A stretch of DNA of 64,000 bases, taken from Rhodococcus triatomae BKS 15-14. Lineage in GTDB: Bacteria; Actinomycetota; Actinomycetes; Mycobacteriales; Mycobacteriaceae. The notes beneath the pieces were generated by a model that worked only from the letters and a program-made list of their open reading frames with translations, was not told the origin of the DNA and did not search any database. The stretch covers positions 310,001-374,000 of the forward strand of contig AODO01000069.1 of assembly GCA_000341795.1 (NCBI GenBank). Direction: 5' to 3'. Of the stretch, positions 41,242 to 51,261 are shown piece by piece. Both the position numbers and the translations under genes were made by a program. Position 1 is the stretch's first letter; each line of letters opens with the position of its first letter.

Positions 41242-44200
41242 GTGAGCGTGGGAGAGATGAACACACAATCGCCGCCTGAGCGCAGGCTGTGGAACCTCGA
41301 GGCCTGGGGCCTGCGGTGGAAGGTCACCGCGGTGCTCGCGATCCCGTTGACCGTCGCCATGGTGCTCGGCGGCATCCGAGTCCAGAACGAACTCAGTCGC
41401 GCGATGGCCTTCAGCTCCGCCGCCGACCAGGTCGTCGACATCCCGGACATCGTCACGCTCGGCACCACCTTCGGCCTCGCGTCCGCCGGCTACTCGGTGA
41501 ACACGATGCTGCCCGAGGACCTCGACGCAGTCGACCAGTCCCTCGAGGCCGTCAAGACCGCTGCGGCGAACCCGGAATTGCCCGCCTCCGTCGCGGAACA
41601 GCTCAACGCCTCGATCGGGGAGATCGAGGACTTCCAGGCGATGATGCGCGCCGGCACGCCTCCGAGCCCCGACCTCCCGGCCCGGACCTCCGCGATTCGC
41701 TCCGACCTCGCGCAGATCGTCAACGACATCGTGGCGCCGATCGAGGACCCGACCGTCGTCTCCGCCCACACCCACCTCGTCGACGCCTGGTCCGCTCAGC
41801 GGCGACTCGCCGACCAGGTCACCGGCGCCATCGCCCTGCTCAAGGACCCGGATGCGCCCCTGACCGACCTGATCACCGCAACCGGTGCCGAGCTCGCGAT
41901 GATCGACACCCTCGCGAACTCCTTCCCGGATGCGAAGGAGAAGACGGACGAGCTGAAGGCGGGTGTCCGCGAACGCCTCGCCCTGATCGACAGCGCGTAC
42001 GGTGGCGCGCTGCCGCTCCTCGAACTCCGCGCCTCGCTGGTCGACAGCGTCGACATCTACGGCTCGCTCCTGGACGAGGCGTCCGACTCGATCTCGACCA
42101 CGGTCCAGCAGCGCGCCGAGGAGACCCGATCCGCCGCGCTGCGTGACGCCGCCATCGTTCTCGCGACCCTGCTCGCCGCGCTCGTGCTGGCGCTGCTCGT
42201 CTCCCGGTCGCTGGTCGGACCCATCCGCCGCCTGCGCTTCGGTGCACTCCAGGTGGCTCGACAGGATCTGCCCGACGCCATCGACCGGGTCATGGCAGGC
42301 GACTCCGATGCCGCCAAGAACTTCGAACCCCTGCCGGTGAACACGACCGAGGAGATCGGCCAGCTCGCCCGGGCCGTCGACGACATCCACGGCCAGGCAC
42401 TGAAGCTGGCAGGTGAACAGGCAGAACTGCGCATGCAGATCAGCGACATGTTCGAGACCCTCGCCCGCCGTTCCAAGTCGCTCGTCGACCAGCAGCTCGG
42501 CCTCATCGAGAGCCTGGAGTTCGAGGAGAAGGACCCCAAGCGGCTCGAGAGCCTGTTCCGCCTCGACCACCTCGCGGCCCGCATGCGCCGGAACGGCGAC
42601 AACCTGCTCATTCTCTCCGGCACCCAGACCCGCCGTGGTCATTCGGCACCGGTGCAGCTCGGCGACGTGGTCCGGGCCGCGATGTCCGAGGTCGAGGAGT
42701 ACCAGCGCGTCCAGGTCGGCAGCACGCCGAGCGGTGCACTGTCCGGCGGCGTCGCCACCGACATCGTCCACCTGCTCGCCGAGCTGCTCGACAACTCGCT
42801 GCGCGCCTCGCCGCCGGACACCCGGGTGCGGATCGCCTTCGCGCGCGCGGTCGACGGCGGCGTCATGCTCGAGGTCACGGACCAGGGCATCGGCATCCCG
42901 GCTGCGGATCTGGCGGTCATCAACGAGCGCCTCGCGTCCGGCGGTCAGGTTGGCCCCGAAACCGCACGACACATGGGTCTGTTCGTGGCGAGCCGTCTCG
43001 CCGCGCGGCACGGTCTGACCGTTCGACTGCGCTCGGCGATGGTGGACGGCCGGCCGAAGGGCATCGCCGCAAGCATCCACATGCCGGCGAATCTGCTGAT
43101 GTCGCCGATCGAGATCGACAGCACCGGACCCCAGGTTCGCCTGGACACCGGCGGCCTGCCGCTGACCGTCGTCCAGTCCGGGGAGATGCCGCAGCTCGTC
43201 GCCGAACCGACACCGTCCGCACCGCTTCGACTGCGGCCGGCGACGGACCAGCCGGCCGATGGTCCGGCACGGTCGGACGCGGACGCACCGGCAACCACCG
43301 CCTTCTCACAGCCGGCAGCCGGTGGCGAGTACCCGGGGCCGTCGGACTCGGCCGCTCCGGCTCTGCCACAACGGGTTCCGGGCGACCGCATGCCTCCGCC
43401 TCCGGTGTCGCCGGACGCACCCCCGGCCACGCCCGATGCGCCGACGCAGGTCTCCGCGCCGGCTCCCGGTCTGCCGCAGCGCGTTCCGGGTGCGGCGGGA
43501 CCGGCCCCCGATCCGGCGCCGCCGGTCGAGCCGTCGCTGCCGCAGCGTGTTCCCGGTGCCGTGGTCCCGCCCCCGGCCCGGAGCATGCCGGAACCGCCTG
43601 CGGCCCCTGCGGAAATGTCCGCTCCCGCCGCGGAATCGCGCGCGGGAGAAGCTCCGCCGCGGTCGCACGGGATCACCGCCAGCGGCCTCCCGCAGCGGAT
43701 TCCGGGCAACACGCACGGGCTTCCGCAGCGCACCCCGGGTGCCAGCGGGGTACCGCACCGCGCGGCACCCGACGCAACACCCGAGCGCCAGACACAGCCG
43801 GCGCCCGCACCGAGCGGCCGGCTTCCCGAGCCGATGCACCAGGGTGACCCGAACGGGGCCGCGTCGACGCGGCACCGGTACCGGAGCAACCCGGTCAAGA
43901 CGGCGTCGTTCTTCCAGAACCGTCCGGCCGCTCCGCCGACCCAGGACGTGACCGCGACGGGGACGCCGATCTTCTCCGGCATGGTGTCGGACTGGCTGAC
44001 CGACCCGACCGACCCCGGCGGATCGAGCAGCGACTGGAACACCGCAGCGGACGCCGGCTGGCGTGCCGCAGAACGCGCTGCCGGTGCGCCGGTCGACCGG
44101 CACACCGAAACGGGCCTCCCGCAGCGGACCCCGGGGCGTCGCCTCGTGCCCGGCAGTGTCGACAAGCCGGAACCGCAGGCTCGAACGCGCAACCCGGAGT

Positions 44201-44295
44201 CGGTTCGCGACAATCTCAGCCGACATCAGATGGGGATTCGCGCGGGCCGTGCCGCGGGCCGTGCCGAACGCAACACCAATGAAGGAGATCGATGA
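41242..44295 (+). CDS. Conservon sensor histidine kinase-like protein CvnA
   Basis: 1017 residues. Membrane helices at about 28-48 and 298-320 bracket an extracytoplasmic helical sensor domain; a HAMP-like segment follows, then a GHKL ATPase with N-box [12 protein letters not shown] and G1 box DQGIGIP. The C-terminal third is Pro-rich and repeats LPQR(V/I/T)PG at least six times. First gene of a four-gene conservon. The start is a GTG; ATG at 41257 is an alternative. The stop overlaps the next ATG (ATGA). Confidence 0.9.
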   Translation: MSVGEMNTQSPPERRLWNLEAWGLRWKVTAVLAIPLTVAMVLGGIRVQNELSRAMAFSSAADQVVDIPDIVTLGTTFGLASAGYSVNTMLPEDLDAVDQSLEAVKTAAANPELPASVAEQLNASIGEIEDFQAMMRAGTPPSPDLPARTSAIRSDLAQIVNDIVAPIEDPTVVSAHTHLVDAWSAQRRLADQVTGAIALLKDPDAPLTDLITATGAELAMIDTLANSFPDAKEKTDELKAGVRERLALIDSAYGGALPLLELRASLVDSVDIYGSLLDEASDSISTTVQQRAEETRSAALRDAAIVLATLLAALVLALLVSRSLVGPIRRLRFGALQVARQDLPDAIDRVMAGDSDAAKNFEPLPVNTTEEIGQLARAVDDIHGQALKLAGEQAELRMQISDMFETLARRSKSLVDQQLGLIESLEFEEKDPKRLESLFRLDHLAARMRRNGDNLLILSGTQTRRGHSAPVQLGDVVRAAMSEVEEYQRVQVGSTPSGALSGGVATDIVHLLAELLDNSLRASPPDTRVRIAFARAVDGGVMLEVTDQGIGIPAADLAVINERLASGGQVGPETARHMGLFVASRLAARHGLTVRLRSAMVDGRPKGIAASIHMPANLLMSPIEIDSTGPQVRLDTGGLPLTVVQSGEMPQLVAEPTPSAPLRLRPATDQPADGPARSDADAPATTAFSQPAAGGEYPGPSDSAAPALPQRVPGDRMPPPPVSPDAPPATPDAPTQVSAPAPGLPQRVPGAAGPAPDPAPPVEPSLPQRVPGAVVPPPARSMPEPPAAPAEMSAPAAESRAGEAPPRSHGITASGLPQRIPGNTHGLPQRTPGASGVPHRAAPDATPERQTQPAPAPSGRLPEPMHQGDPNGAASTRHRYRSNPVKTASFFQNRPAAPPTQDVTATGTPIFSGMVSDWLTDPTDPGGSSSDWNTAADAGWRAAERAAGAPVDRHTETGLPQRTPGRRLVPGSVDKPEPQARTRNPESVRDNLSRHQMGIRAGRAAGRAERNTNEGDR

Positions 44296-44705
44296 GCAGC
44301 GATCATGTGTCCAACGGCCATCCGCTGGACTGGCTCGTCTCGAACTTCGCACGGGACACCCCGGGCGTCTCGCACGCTGTCCTGGTTTCCGCGGACGGCC
44401 TGCTCATGGCGGCCAGCGCACACCTGCCGACCGATCGCGCCGAGCAGCTCGCCGCCGTCACCTCCGGTCTCGCGAGCCTGTCCGCGGGCGTGTCGAACCT
44501 GTTCGACGGCGGTGGAGTGCTGCAGTCGGTGGTCGAGATGCAGCACGGCTACCTGCTGCTGATGAGCGTGGGCGACGGGTCGCACCTCGCCGCGCTCACC
44601 TCGACGAACTGCGACATCGGTCAGATCGGATACGAGATGGCGATCCTGGTCGACCGGGTCGGTGCCTCGGTCCAGGCTGTGCCGCGCGCGTCGATGGGCA
44701 CCTGA
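44292..44705 (+). CDS. Conservon roadblock/LC7 protein CvnB
   Basis: 137-residue roadblock/LC7 domain protein. Family features include [25 protein letters not shown] (in part) at the start and the central [17 protein letters not shown] strand. Roadblock proteins regulate small GTPases; the partner here is the GTPase encoded two genes downstream. ATG overlaps the cvnA stop. Confidence 0.94.
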   Translation: MSSDHVSNGHPLDWLVSNFARDTPGVSHAVLVSADGLLMAASAHLPTDRAEQLAAVTSGLASLSAGVSNLFDGGGVLQSVVEMQHGYLLLMSVGDGSHLAALTSTNCDIGQIGYEMAILVDRVGASVQAVPRASMGT

Positions 44706-44715
44706 CGGAGACGCG

Positions 44716-45090
44716 ATGGACGAGTTCTACGACGCCCCCGGAGCGGCCGGACCGAGTTTGGTCCGGCCCTATTCGCTGACCTCGGGACGCACGAAACCCA
44801 AGGTCGAACTGGCGATCGAGGCGTTGATTCAGACGTTGCCCGATCCGGAGAACCGAGCTTTCGAACTTGGTGACGTGGATTCGGCGATTGTGGCACTGTG
44901 TGCGCAGTCACCCTCTGTTGCCGAGATCGCCGCAAGGGTCGGCGTTCCGATCGGGGTCGCCCGCGTTCTCGTGGGTGATCTCGTCGAGGCCGGACACGTC
45001 CGGATCCTGGCAACACTTCAGGACGATTCGAGCGAAAACGAACGTCGTGACCTGATCGAAAGGGTCCTCGGTGGACTTCGCAAGATCTGA
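44716..45090 (+). CDS. Conservon DUF742 protein CvnC
   Basis: 124 residues from the ATG at 44716. The DUF742 pattern is clear: VRPYSLTSGRT near residue 17 and a C-terminal winged-helix-like part (SVAEIAARVGVPIGVARVLV, then GHVRI). Overlaps the GTPase gene by 20 bases, showing tight coupling. Third member of the conservon. Confidence 0.93.
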   Translation: MDEFYDAPGAAGPSLVRPYSLTSGRTKPKVELAIEALIQTLPDPENRAFELGDVDSAIVALCAQSPSVAEIAARVGVPIGVARVLVGDLVEAGHVRILATLQDDSSENERRDLIERVLGGLRKI

Positions 45091-45661
45091 CACCCGACGC
45101 AGCAGTCAGGTGACCTCAACCAAGATCGTCATTGCCGGCGGCTTCGGCGTCGGCAAGACCACCCTCGTCGGAACGGTCTCCGAGATCGTTCCGCTGCGTA
45201 CGGAAGCGTTGGTCACCAACGCTTCCGACGGCATCGACAACATCAGTGCCACCCCGCAGAAGGCGACGACGACGGTGGCGATGGACTTCGGACGCATCAG
45301 CCTCGCCGACGACCTCGTGCTGTACCTGTTCGGCACGCCGGGGCAGAACCGCTTCTGGTTCATGTGGGACGACCTGATCCGCGGTGCCATCGGCGCGATC
45401 GTCCTGATCGACACCCGCAGGCTCGACGAGTCGTTCGCCGCCGTGGACTTCTTCGAGGCCCGGAACCTGCCGTTCCTCGTGGCGATCAACGAATTCGACG
45501 ACGCCCCGCGCTACCACCCGGAGGACATCCGGCAGGCACTGGCCCTTCCGGCCGACGTGCCGATCCTCTCGATCGATGCACGCGTGCGGGAATCCGCGAA
45601 GGGTGCGCTCGTCGCCGTCACCGAGTACGCCTTGCGGCGCCTCGGTCAGACGGTCGGCTGA
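45071..45661 (+). CDS. Conservon Ras-like GTPase CvnD
   Basis: 196 residues from a GTG. P-loop GGFGVGKTT near residue 28, switch region with FGTPGQNRFWFMW, and the guanine-specificity motif NEFD (NKxD type) are visible. It is an ATP/GTP-binding switch protein of the conservon family found almost only in actinobacteria. The gene overlaps cvnC and is followed by a membrane protein gene 16 bases later. Confidence 0.94.
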   Translation: MDFARSDTRRSSQVTSTKIVIAGGFGVGKTTLVGTVSEIVPLRTEALVTNASDGIDNISATPQKATTTVAMDFGRISLADDLVLYLFGTPGQNRFWFMWDDLIRGAIGAIVLIDTRRLDESFAAVDFFEARNLPFLVAINEFDDAPRYHPEDIRQALALPADVPILSIDARVRESAKGALVAVTEYALRRLGQTVG

Positions 45662-45677
45662 ACGGAGCCCTGCAACC

Positions 45678-46487
45678 ATGTCCGACGATCAAGTGCACCA
45701 TCTCTCCATCGGCGTGTGGGTGATCTTCCTCGCGGTCGGGATCGCCGTCATCGGCACGTACGTCGGGGTCGCGTGCGCGCGGCGGGCATCCTTCGCTCCG
45801 ACGAGAACCCTGCTGTGGACACTGCTGTCGGCGACGTCGACGGCGATCGTGACGTTCTGGCTGCCGAACGTCGTGCTCATGGCCGGTTTCTCCGTCGACG
45901 GCAGCACCGTCCGCTTCGATCCCGTGCGCATGGTGATCTCGCTCGTCCTCTGCCTCGTCGCCGTGCTGGCGGGCCTGACGATCGTCTCCAGGCGCATCGG
46001 CCGGGGGGAGGGGGCCGGCGACGCCCGGATCCTCACTGTCATGGGTGCCGCCCTGGTGACGGGGCTCGGTGTGAGCGGTGGCTACTACCTCTCCATGACG
46101 GCGATCGAGGTTCAGGGCCGCACGTACATGGACGCCGCGCTGATCGCGGTGGCCGTCGCCATCGCCGTGATCGCGTCGATCGGCGTCCTGTGGATGTGCG
46201 TCGCCGACGTCCCCCGGTCGGTGCTGGCGGGCGGATCCGTCGCGGTCGCGCTCGCCCCGCTGCTGATGCACGCGGCGATGATGTCCGCGCTGCGCGTCCG
46301 GCTCGACGCGGGTTCTGCCACGCCTCCGGGCGCCGAGCTGTTCACCGTCCTGTTTCCGGGGTTCGTGCTGGGTATGTTGGTTCTCACCGTGCCGATCGCC
46401 GCGTTGCTGATGGCACCCGACCGCGCGACAGCCGAACTGGAGGCGCGGGCGCGGACCTGGTCACAGCGGGAAGTCGAGCATCACTAG
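45678..46487 (+). CDS. Seven-helix integral membrane protein, MHYT-like
   Basis: 269 residues with about seven hydrophobic helices. Repeated short motifs such as GGYYLSMTAI and LLMHAAMMSALRV resemble degenerate MHYT sensor repeats (M-H-x-x-M), which are thought to bind metal and sense gases, but the full MHYT signature is not kept. It sits 16 bases after the conservon GTPase on the same strand and is likely co-transcribed, perhaps as an accessory sensor. Confidence 0.7.
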   Translation: MSDDQVHHLSIGVWVIFLAVGIAVIGTYVGVACARRASFAPTRTLLWTLLSATSTAIVTFWLPNVVLMAGFSVDGSTVRFDPVRMVISLVLCLVAVLAGLTIVSRRIGRGEGAGDARILTVMGAALVTGLGVSGGYYLSMTAIEVQGRTYMDAALIAVAVAIAVIASIGVLWMCVADVPRSVLAGGSVAVALAPLLMHAAMMSALRVRLDAGSATPPGAELFTVLFPGFVLGMLVLTVPIAALLMAPDRATAELEARARTWSQREVEHH

Positions 46488-46662
46488 GTCACGCCCCGCC
46501 GAGGCTGCCGCTTCCAGCTGACCAGCACCTATAGACTTGTGTGGTTGTGCGACGCGGGACGTCGGGAGCGCGGACTTCCGAAGTCGACCGTCGCCCCGGG
46601 TCCGCGGGCTCTGCCCGCGGCCGTCGCACCCGGCACACCGATGCTGAGAAGAAGAGGAGCCG

Positions 46663-49176
46663 ATGACTGACACCACGTTGCCGCCGGACGAACCGGGGCA
46701 CGACCGCGTAGAGCCGGTGGACATTCAGCAGGAGATGCAGTCCAGCTACATCGACTACGCGATGAGCGTGATCGTCGGCCGCGCGCTGCCGGACGTGCGT
46801 GACGGCCTCAAGCCCGTGCACCGCCGCGTGCTCTACGCGATGTACGACAACGGCTACCGCCCGGACCGCGGGTACGTGAAGTCCGCGCGACCGGTCGCCG
46901 ACACCATGGGCAACTACCACCCGCACGGCGACTCCTCGATCTACGACACCCTCGTGCGCATGGCGCAGCCGTGGTCGCTGCGGTACCCGCTGGTCGACGG
47001 CCAGGGCAACTTCGGCTCCCGTGGCAACGACGGCGCTGCCGCCATGCGATACACCGAGTGCCGCCTGACGCCGCTGGCGATGGAGATGCTGCGGGAGATC
47101 GACCACGACACGGTCGACTTCGCCCCCAACTACGACGGCAAGACGCAGGAGCCGACGGTCCTGCCGAGCCGTATCCCGGCCCTGCTGATCAACGGTTCCA
47201 ACGGCATCGCCGTCGGTATGGCCACCAACATCCCGCCGCACAACCTCGGTGAGGTCGCGGACGCCATCTACTGGGTGCTGGAGAACCACGAGGCCGACGA
47301 CGAGGCCACCCTCGAAGCCGTCATGGAGCGGGTCAAGGGCCCCGACTTCCCGACGGCAGGCCTGATCGTCGGCGGCCAGGGCATCCAGGACGCCTACCGG
47401 ACGGGCCGCGGCTCGGTGCGGATGCGTGGCGTCGTGGAGATCGAGGAGAACGCCAAGGGCCAGACGACGATCGTCATCACGGAGCTGCCCTACCAGGTCA
47501 ACACCGACAACTTCGTCAATGCGATCGCCGAGCAGGTCAAGGACGCGAAGATCGCAGGCATCTCCGACATCCACGACGAGTCCTCGGACCGTGCCGGCCT
47601 CCGCATCGTCGTCACCGTCCGCCGTGACGCCGTCGCGAAGGTCGTGCTGAACAACCTCTACAAGCACACCCAGCTGCAGACGACCTTCGGCTGCAACATG
47701 CTGTCCATCGTCGACGGTGTGCCGCGCACCCTGCGCCTCGACCAGATGATCCGTCTCTACGTGACCCACCAGCTCGAGGTCATCGTGCGGCGGACCCGCT
47801 ACCTGCTGCGCAAGGCCGAGGAACGTGCCCACATCCTGCGCGGCCTGGTCAAGGCGCTCGACGCCCTCGACGAGGTCATCGCGCTGATCCGCGCCTCGCA
47901 GACCGTCGACGTCGCGCGGGCCGGCCTGATGAACCTGCTCACCGTCGACGAGATCCAGGCCGACGCGATCCTCGCGATGCAGCTGCGTCGCCTCGCCGCC
48001 CTCGAACGGCAGAAGATCGTCGACGAACTCGCCGAGATCGAGCTCGAGATCGCCGACTACCAGGACATTCTCGCGAAGCCGGAGCGGCAGCGCGCCATCG
48101 TCCGCGACGAGCTCAAGGAGATCGTCGACAAGCACGGCGACGACCGCCGTACCCGGATCATCGCCGCCGACGGTGACGTCGCCGACGAGGACCTGATCGC
48201 CCGTGAGGACGTGGTCGTCACGATCACGGAAACCGGGTACGCCAAGCGGACCAAGACCGACCTGTACCGCTCGCAGAAGCGTGGCGGCAAGGGCGTCAAG
48301 GGTGCGGAGCTGAAGCAGGACGACCTGGTCCGGCACTTCTTCGTCACCTCGACGCACGACTGGCTGCTCTTCTTCACGACCAAGGGCCGGGTGTACCGAG
48401 CGAAGGCGTACGAGCTGCCCGAAGCCGGTCGGACCGCCCGCGGCCAGCACGTCGCCAACCTGCTCGCGTTCCAGCCGGACGAGCGGATCCAGGGCGTCAT
48501 CCGTCTGCAGTCGTACGAGGACGCGCCCTACCTGGTGCTCGCGACCCGCAACGGCCTGGTCAAGAAGTCGAAGCTGTCGGACTTCGACTCCAACCGGTCC
48601 GGCGGCATCGTCGCGATCAACCTGCGCGGCGAGGACGAACTGGTCGGCGCGGTGCTGTGTTCCTCGGACGACGACCTGCTGCTCGTGTCCGAGCAGGGGC
48701 AGTCGATCCGATTCTCCGCGACGGACGAGGCGCTGCGGCCGATGGGGCGTGCGACGTCCGGTGTCCAGGGCATGCGGTTCAACGGCGAGGACGCGCTGCT
48801 GTCGCTGAACGTGGTCAAGGAGGGGACGTACCTGCTGGTCGCGACCTCCGGCGGCTACTCCAAGCGGACCGCGATGGAGGACTACCCGGTGCAGGGCCGC
48901 GGCGGCAAGGGCGTGCTGACGATCCAGTACGACCCCAAGCGTGGCACCCTGGTCGGAGCGCTCATCGTCGACGACGACGACGAGCTGTACGCCATCACCT
49001 CCGGTGGGGGCGTGATCCGTACGGCAGCCAAGCAGGTCCGCAAGGCCGGCCGGCAGACCAAGGGCGTGCGGTTGATGAACCTCGGAGACGGTGACAACCT
49101 GCTCGCGATCGCGCGCAACGCCGACGAACCCGAAGAGTCGGATGCCGCCGCGACTGACGCAGCGAAGGAGTCGTAA
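46663..49176 (+). CDS. gyrA: DNA gyrase subunit A
   Basis: 837 residues. DNA breakage-reunion subunit of gyrase. The catalytic tyrosine is in AAMRYTE near residue 130; the quinolone-resistance region shows [19 protein letters not shown] with Ser at the key position after GD (the site where many mycobacteria carry Ala). The C-terminal wrapping domain has the GyrA box QRGGKGVKG. Separated from gyrB by the conservon rather than adjacent. An RBS GAGGAG precedes the ATG. Confidence 0.98.
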   Translation: MTDTTLPPDEPGHDRVEPVDIQQEMQSSYIDYAMSVIVGRALPDVRDGLKPVHRRVLYAMYDNGYRPDRGYVKSARPVADTMGNYHPHGDSSIYDTLVRMAQPWSLRYPLVDGQGNFGSRGNDGAAAMRYTECRLTPLAMEMLREIDHDTVDFAPNYDGKTQEPTVLPSRIPALLINGSNGIAVGMATNIPPHNLGEVADAIYWVLENHEADDEATLEAVMERVKGPDFPTAGLIVGGQGIQDAYRTGRGSVRMRGVVEIEENAKGQTTIVITELPYQVNTDNFVNAIAEQVKDAKIAGISDIHDESSDRAGLRIVVTVRRDAVAKVVLNNLYKHTQLQTTFGCNMLSIVDGVPRTLRLDQMIRLYVTHQLEVIVRRTRYLLRKAEERAHILRGLVKALDALDEVIALIRASQTVDVARAGLMNLLTVDEIQADAILAMQLRRLAALERQKIVDELAEIELEIADYQDILAKPERQRAIVRDELKEIVDKHGDDRRTRIIAADGDVADEDLIAREDVVVTITETGYAKRTKTDLYRSQKRGGKGVKGAELKQDDLVRHFFVTSTHDWLLFFTTKGRVYRAKAYELPEAGRTARGQHVANLLAFQPDERIQGVIRLQSYEDAPYLVLATRNGLVKKSKLSDFDSNRSGGIVAINLRGEDELVGAVLCSSDDDLLLVSEQGQSIRFSATDEALRPMGRATSGVQGMRFNGEDALLSLNVVKEGTYLLVATSGGYSKRTAMEDYPVQGRGGKGVLTIQYDPKRGTLVGALIVDDDDELYAITSGGGVIRTAAKQVRKAGRQTKGVRLMNLGDGDNLLAIARNADEPEESDAAATDAAKES

Positions 49177-50628
49177 GTGAGCACTCCCCACCAGCCGGGT
49201 AGTGACCGGCCGATCCCGGTGGGTTCCACCGAGCCGAAGCCCGGCGCGCCCAACGGGTCGGGTGGCGCCGCGAACGGGTCGGGTGGCGCGAAGGCAGCCG
49301 ACCCGGGGAAGGTCACCGACGACGCGAAGGCCCCTGAGGCGAAGCCGGTTTCGGGTGGCTCCGAGGTGAAGCCGGCCGCCGCGACCGAGGCGAAGCCGGC
49401 AGCCGGCAGCCAACCCGCCGCCGAGACGAAGCCGGTGCCCAACGGATCCGCGACGACCCCGTCGGGCGCGGGACAGGATCCTGCCCGCGACACCCGGTCG
49501 GGCGCACCCGGATCGCACTCCGGTGGCGCCACGGGACAGGCGGGCGCGGGGCAAGCAGCGGGACGCTCGGGCGCTGTCAGCCCCGGACCGGCCCGCACCG
49601 GCGCCCAGACACCGCCGTGGCAGCGGGGCGCGCAGGGCTCGAGCACCCCGGCCGCCGCGCAGCAGTCGGGTGCGCAGCCGCAGTCGGGTGCGCAGCCGCA
49701 GTCGGGCGCACCGAGGCCTGCCGCTGCGGCGGGTCCCGCTCCGCAGCCGAAGCCTGCGACAGCGCCCCAGCCTGCGACGGCCGCGAAGGCGCCGACGGCG
49801 GACGAGGCCGCCACGAAGGCGGTTCCGACCAGCCCGGCGCAGGGCGCAGGGCCGCAGCCGGTGCGAGCGAATCCTGCTCCGGCGCCGGCCGAGAACGCGA
49901 AGGCCGCGCCGGTTCGCCAGTCCGCTCCGCAGACGAACGTGCAGAGGCCTGTCGCATCGGCGGGATCGCAGAAGTCCGCAGCGCCGGCGGGCGCCCAGAA
50001 GCCGGGAGCGCCGGCAGCTGCCCAGAAGCCCGCTCCTCAGGCGGTGCGCCCGGCCCAGCAGCGTCCCGCGGCTGATCCGGCGCGCAAGCAGGCAGCTCAG
50101 GCGAAGGCTGCGGTCATCGACGGCCCGACGAGGCACATCGACCGCGAGGATCTGGCCAAGGATCTGCCCGATCTCTCCGAGGTCCGGCATCCGACGCCGG
50201 TTGCGGCTCCGGCCGAGCCTGCGGCGACCAAGCGGCCCGCGGTGACGGTCGCGGCGACGACCCCGGTCGGGGACCCGCTGCGGGCGTCGGTGCAGATCCG
50301 CAAGGTCGACCCGTGGTCCACCCTCAAGGTGGCCCTGGTGTTGTCGGTGTCGATGTTCTTCGTGTGGATGTTCGCGGTCGGATTCCTCTACGTCGTGCTG
50401 GACGGCATGGGGGTGTGGGACCGACTGAACAACGCCTTCACCGACATCGTGTCCGAGTCCTCCGAGTCCGGTCTCGTGACCGCGGGCCAGGTGTTCGGTT
50501 ACTCGGCGCTCATCGGTGGCATCAACATCATCCTGTTCACGGCGCTCGCGACGGTCGGTGCGTTCATCTACAACCTCTGCACCGATCTCGTCGGCGGTGT
50601 CGAGGTGACGTTGGCAGATCGTGACTGA
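49177..50628 (+). CDS. DUF3566 membrane protein (Rv0007-like)
   Basis: 483 residues from a GTG directly after the gyrA stop. About 370 residues are a disordered Ala/Pro/Gly-rich cytoplasmic region with short repeats ([12 protein letters not shown]), followed by a conserved C-terminal part with two membrane helices ([21 protein letters not shown] and [20 protein letters not shown], in part), which is the DUF3566 domain. Conserved after gyrA in actinobacteria; function unknown. Confidence 0.9.
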   Translation: MSTPHQPGSDRPIPVGSTEPKPGAPNGSGGAANGSGGAKAADPGKVTDDAKAPEAKPVSGGSEVKPAAATEAKPAAGSQPAAETKPVPNGSATTPSGAGQDPARDTRSGAPGSHSGGATGQAGAGQAAGRSGAVSPGPARTGAQTPPWQRGAQGSSTPAAAQQSGAQPQSGAQPQSGAPRPAAAAGPAPQPKPATAPQPATAAKAPTADEAATKAVPTSPAQGAGPQPVRANPAPAPAENAKAAPVRQSAPQTNVQRPVASAGSQKSAAPAGAQKPGAPAAAQKPAPQAVRPAQQRPAADPARKQAAQAKAAVIDGPTRHIDREDLAKDLPDLSEVRHPTPVAAPAEPAATKRPAVTVAATTPVGDPLRASVQIRKVDPWSTLKVALVLSVSMFFVWMFAVGFLYVVLDGMGVWDRLNNAFTDIVSESSESGLVTAGQVFGYSALIGGINIILFTALATVGAFIYNLCTDLVGGVEVTLADRD

Positions 50629-50662
50629 CTGGTCGGGCGGCGTCTGACCTGGTCTTATGCTG

Positions 50663-50701
50663 CCTCACCGGCCCGATTTTGGTGGCTGCGGGTCGGTGAG
50701 G
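50663..50701 (+). terminator. Hairpin after the DUF3566 gene
   Basis: Thirteen-base arms (50663-50675 and 50689-50701) pair with one G-T wobble around a 13-base loop. It precedes the tRNA genes and may end the gyrA-DUF3566 transcript. Confidence 0.5.
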
Positions 50702-50746
50702 TAGTGTCATGCCTCGGTTCGAGAGAGTGTTTCACGAGCCGGACAC

Positions 50747-50820
50747 GGGCCTATAGCTCAGGCGGTTAGAGCGCTTCGCTGATAACGAAGAGGTCGGAGG
50801 TTCAAGTCCTCCTAGGCCCA
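50747..50820 (+). tRNA. tRNA-Ile (GAT)
   Basis: 74 bases with a complete cloverleaf: acceptor GGGCCTA / TAGGCCC, D arm, anticodon stem CTTCG/CGAAG region with GAT at 50781-50783, and T arm GGAGG TTCAAGT CCTCC. No CCA is encoded. Confidence 0.97.
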
Positions 50821-50847
50821 CTCCCCGTGTCGACGAAGGATTCGCAG

Positions 50848-50958
50848 ATGAAGATTCTGTTGGTCGCCCTTACCGCGGTTGCAGTGATCTTCGGAATCGT
50901 CAAGTTGCGATCGCAGCGTGGCGGCGAGGATGTCTGGCACGAGGTCACCAGCCGCTGA
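50848..50958 (+). CDS. DLW-39-like microprotein
   Basis: 36 residues: MKILLVALTAVAVIFGIVKL followed by a charged stretch ending DVWHEVTSR. The hydrophobic N-terminal helix and the C-terminal D-x-W signature match the DLW-39 family of tiny actinobacterial membrane proteins, which are encoded at this same place beside tRNA-Ile/tRNA-Ala. It lies entirely between the two tRNA genes and ends 7 bases before tRNA-Ala. Function unknown. Confidence 0.8.
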   Translation: MKILLVALTAVAVIFGIVKLRSQRGGEDVWHEVTSR

Positions 50959-50965
50959 CGCGGAC

Positions 50966-51038
50966 GGGGCCTTAGCTCAGTTGGTAGAGCGCTGCCTTTG
51001 CAAGGCAGATGTCAGGAGTTCGAATCTCCTAGGCTCCA
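50966..51038 (+). tRNA. tRNA-Ala (TGC)
   Basis: 73 bases: acceptor GGGGCCT / AGGCTCC (one G-T pair), D arm AGCTCAGTTGGTAGAGC, anticodon stem CTGCC/GGCAG with TGC at 50999-51001, and T arm AGGAG TTCGAAT CTCCT. No CCA is encoded. Confidence 0.97.
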
Positions 51039-51061
51039 CAAGTTCTCCACATGGATTCGTC

Positions 51062-51091
51062 AACCCCCACACCGTCGGTGTGGGGGTTTTT
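51062..51091 (+). terminator. Strong intrinsic terminator after tRNA-Ala
   Basis: Twelve-base perfect stem (51062-51073 with 51077-51088), 3-base loop and a run of five T at 51087-51091. Ends the tRNA transcript. Confidence 0.92.
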
Positions 51092-51108
51092 CGTTCGGCC
51101 TGTGGAAT

Positions 51109-51117
51109 TGTGGACAA
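51109..51117 (-). promoter_or_regulatory. Consensus DnaA box upstream of the lipase gene
   Basis: TGTGGACAA, the exact complement of TTGTCCACA. It is about 20 kb from oriC, with a weaker TTCTCCACA at 51042-51050. Confidence 0.6.
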
Positions 51118-51219
51118 CTCCTGTGCATCAATCCTCCCGACGCGGAGAAACCCCAGTTCGCCGGGTGGGCGAACCGAGGATCCGGTGACGTCTGCCACTG
51201 TGCTAGCCTCCCGGAGAAT

Positions 51220-51238
51220 ATGTTACTGACCGTAACAT
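51220..51238. promoter_or_regulatory. Perfect operator-like palindrome before the lipase gene
   Basis: ATGTTAC - TGACC - GTAACAT: 7-base perfect arms with a 5-base spacer, ending 23 bases before the GTG. TetR-type operators often have this form. No regulator gene lies beside it. Confidence 0.65.
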
Positions 51239-51261
51239 CTAGATTTCGGGGGGTTCTCGAC

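Noticed and set aside
46489..50190. 1233-codon open frame antisense to gyrA and the DUF3566 gene
   Set aside because: Its sequence is the low-complexity mirror of gyrA coding DNA; gyrA itself is beyond doubt.
50729..50742. GTTTCACGAGCC-type parS half-match before tRNA-Ile
   Set aside because: The CACGTG core is broken; only the left half matches.
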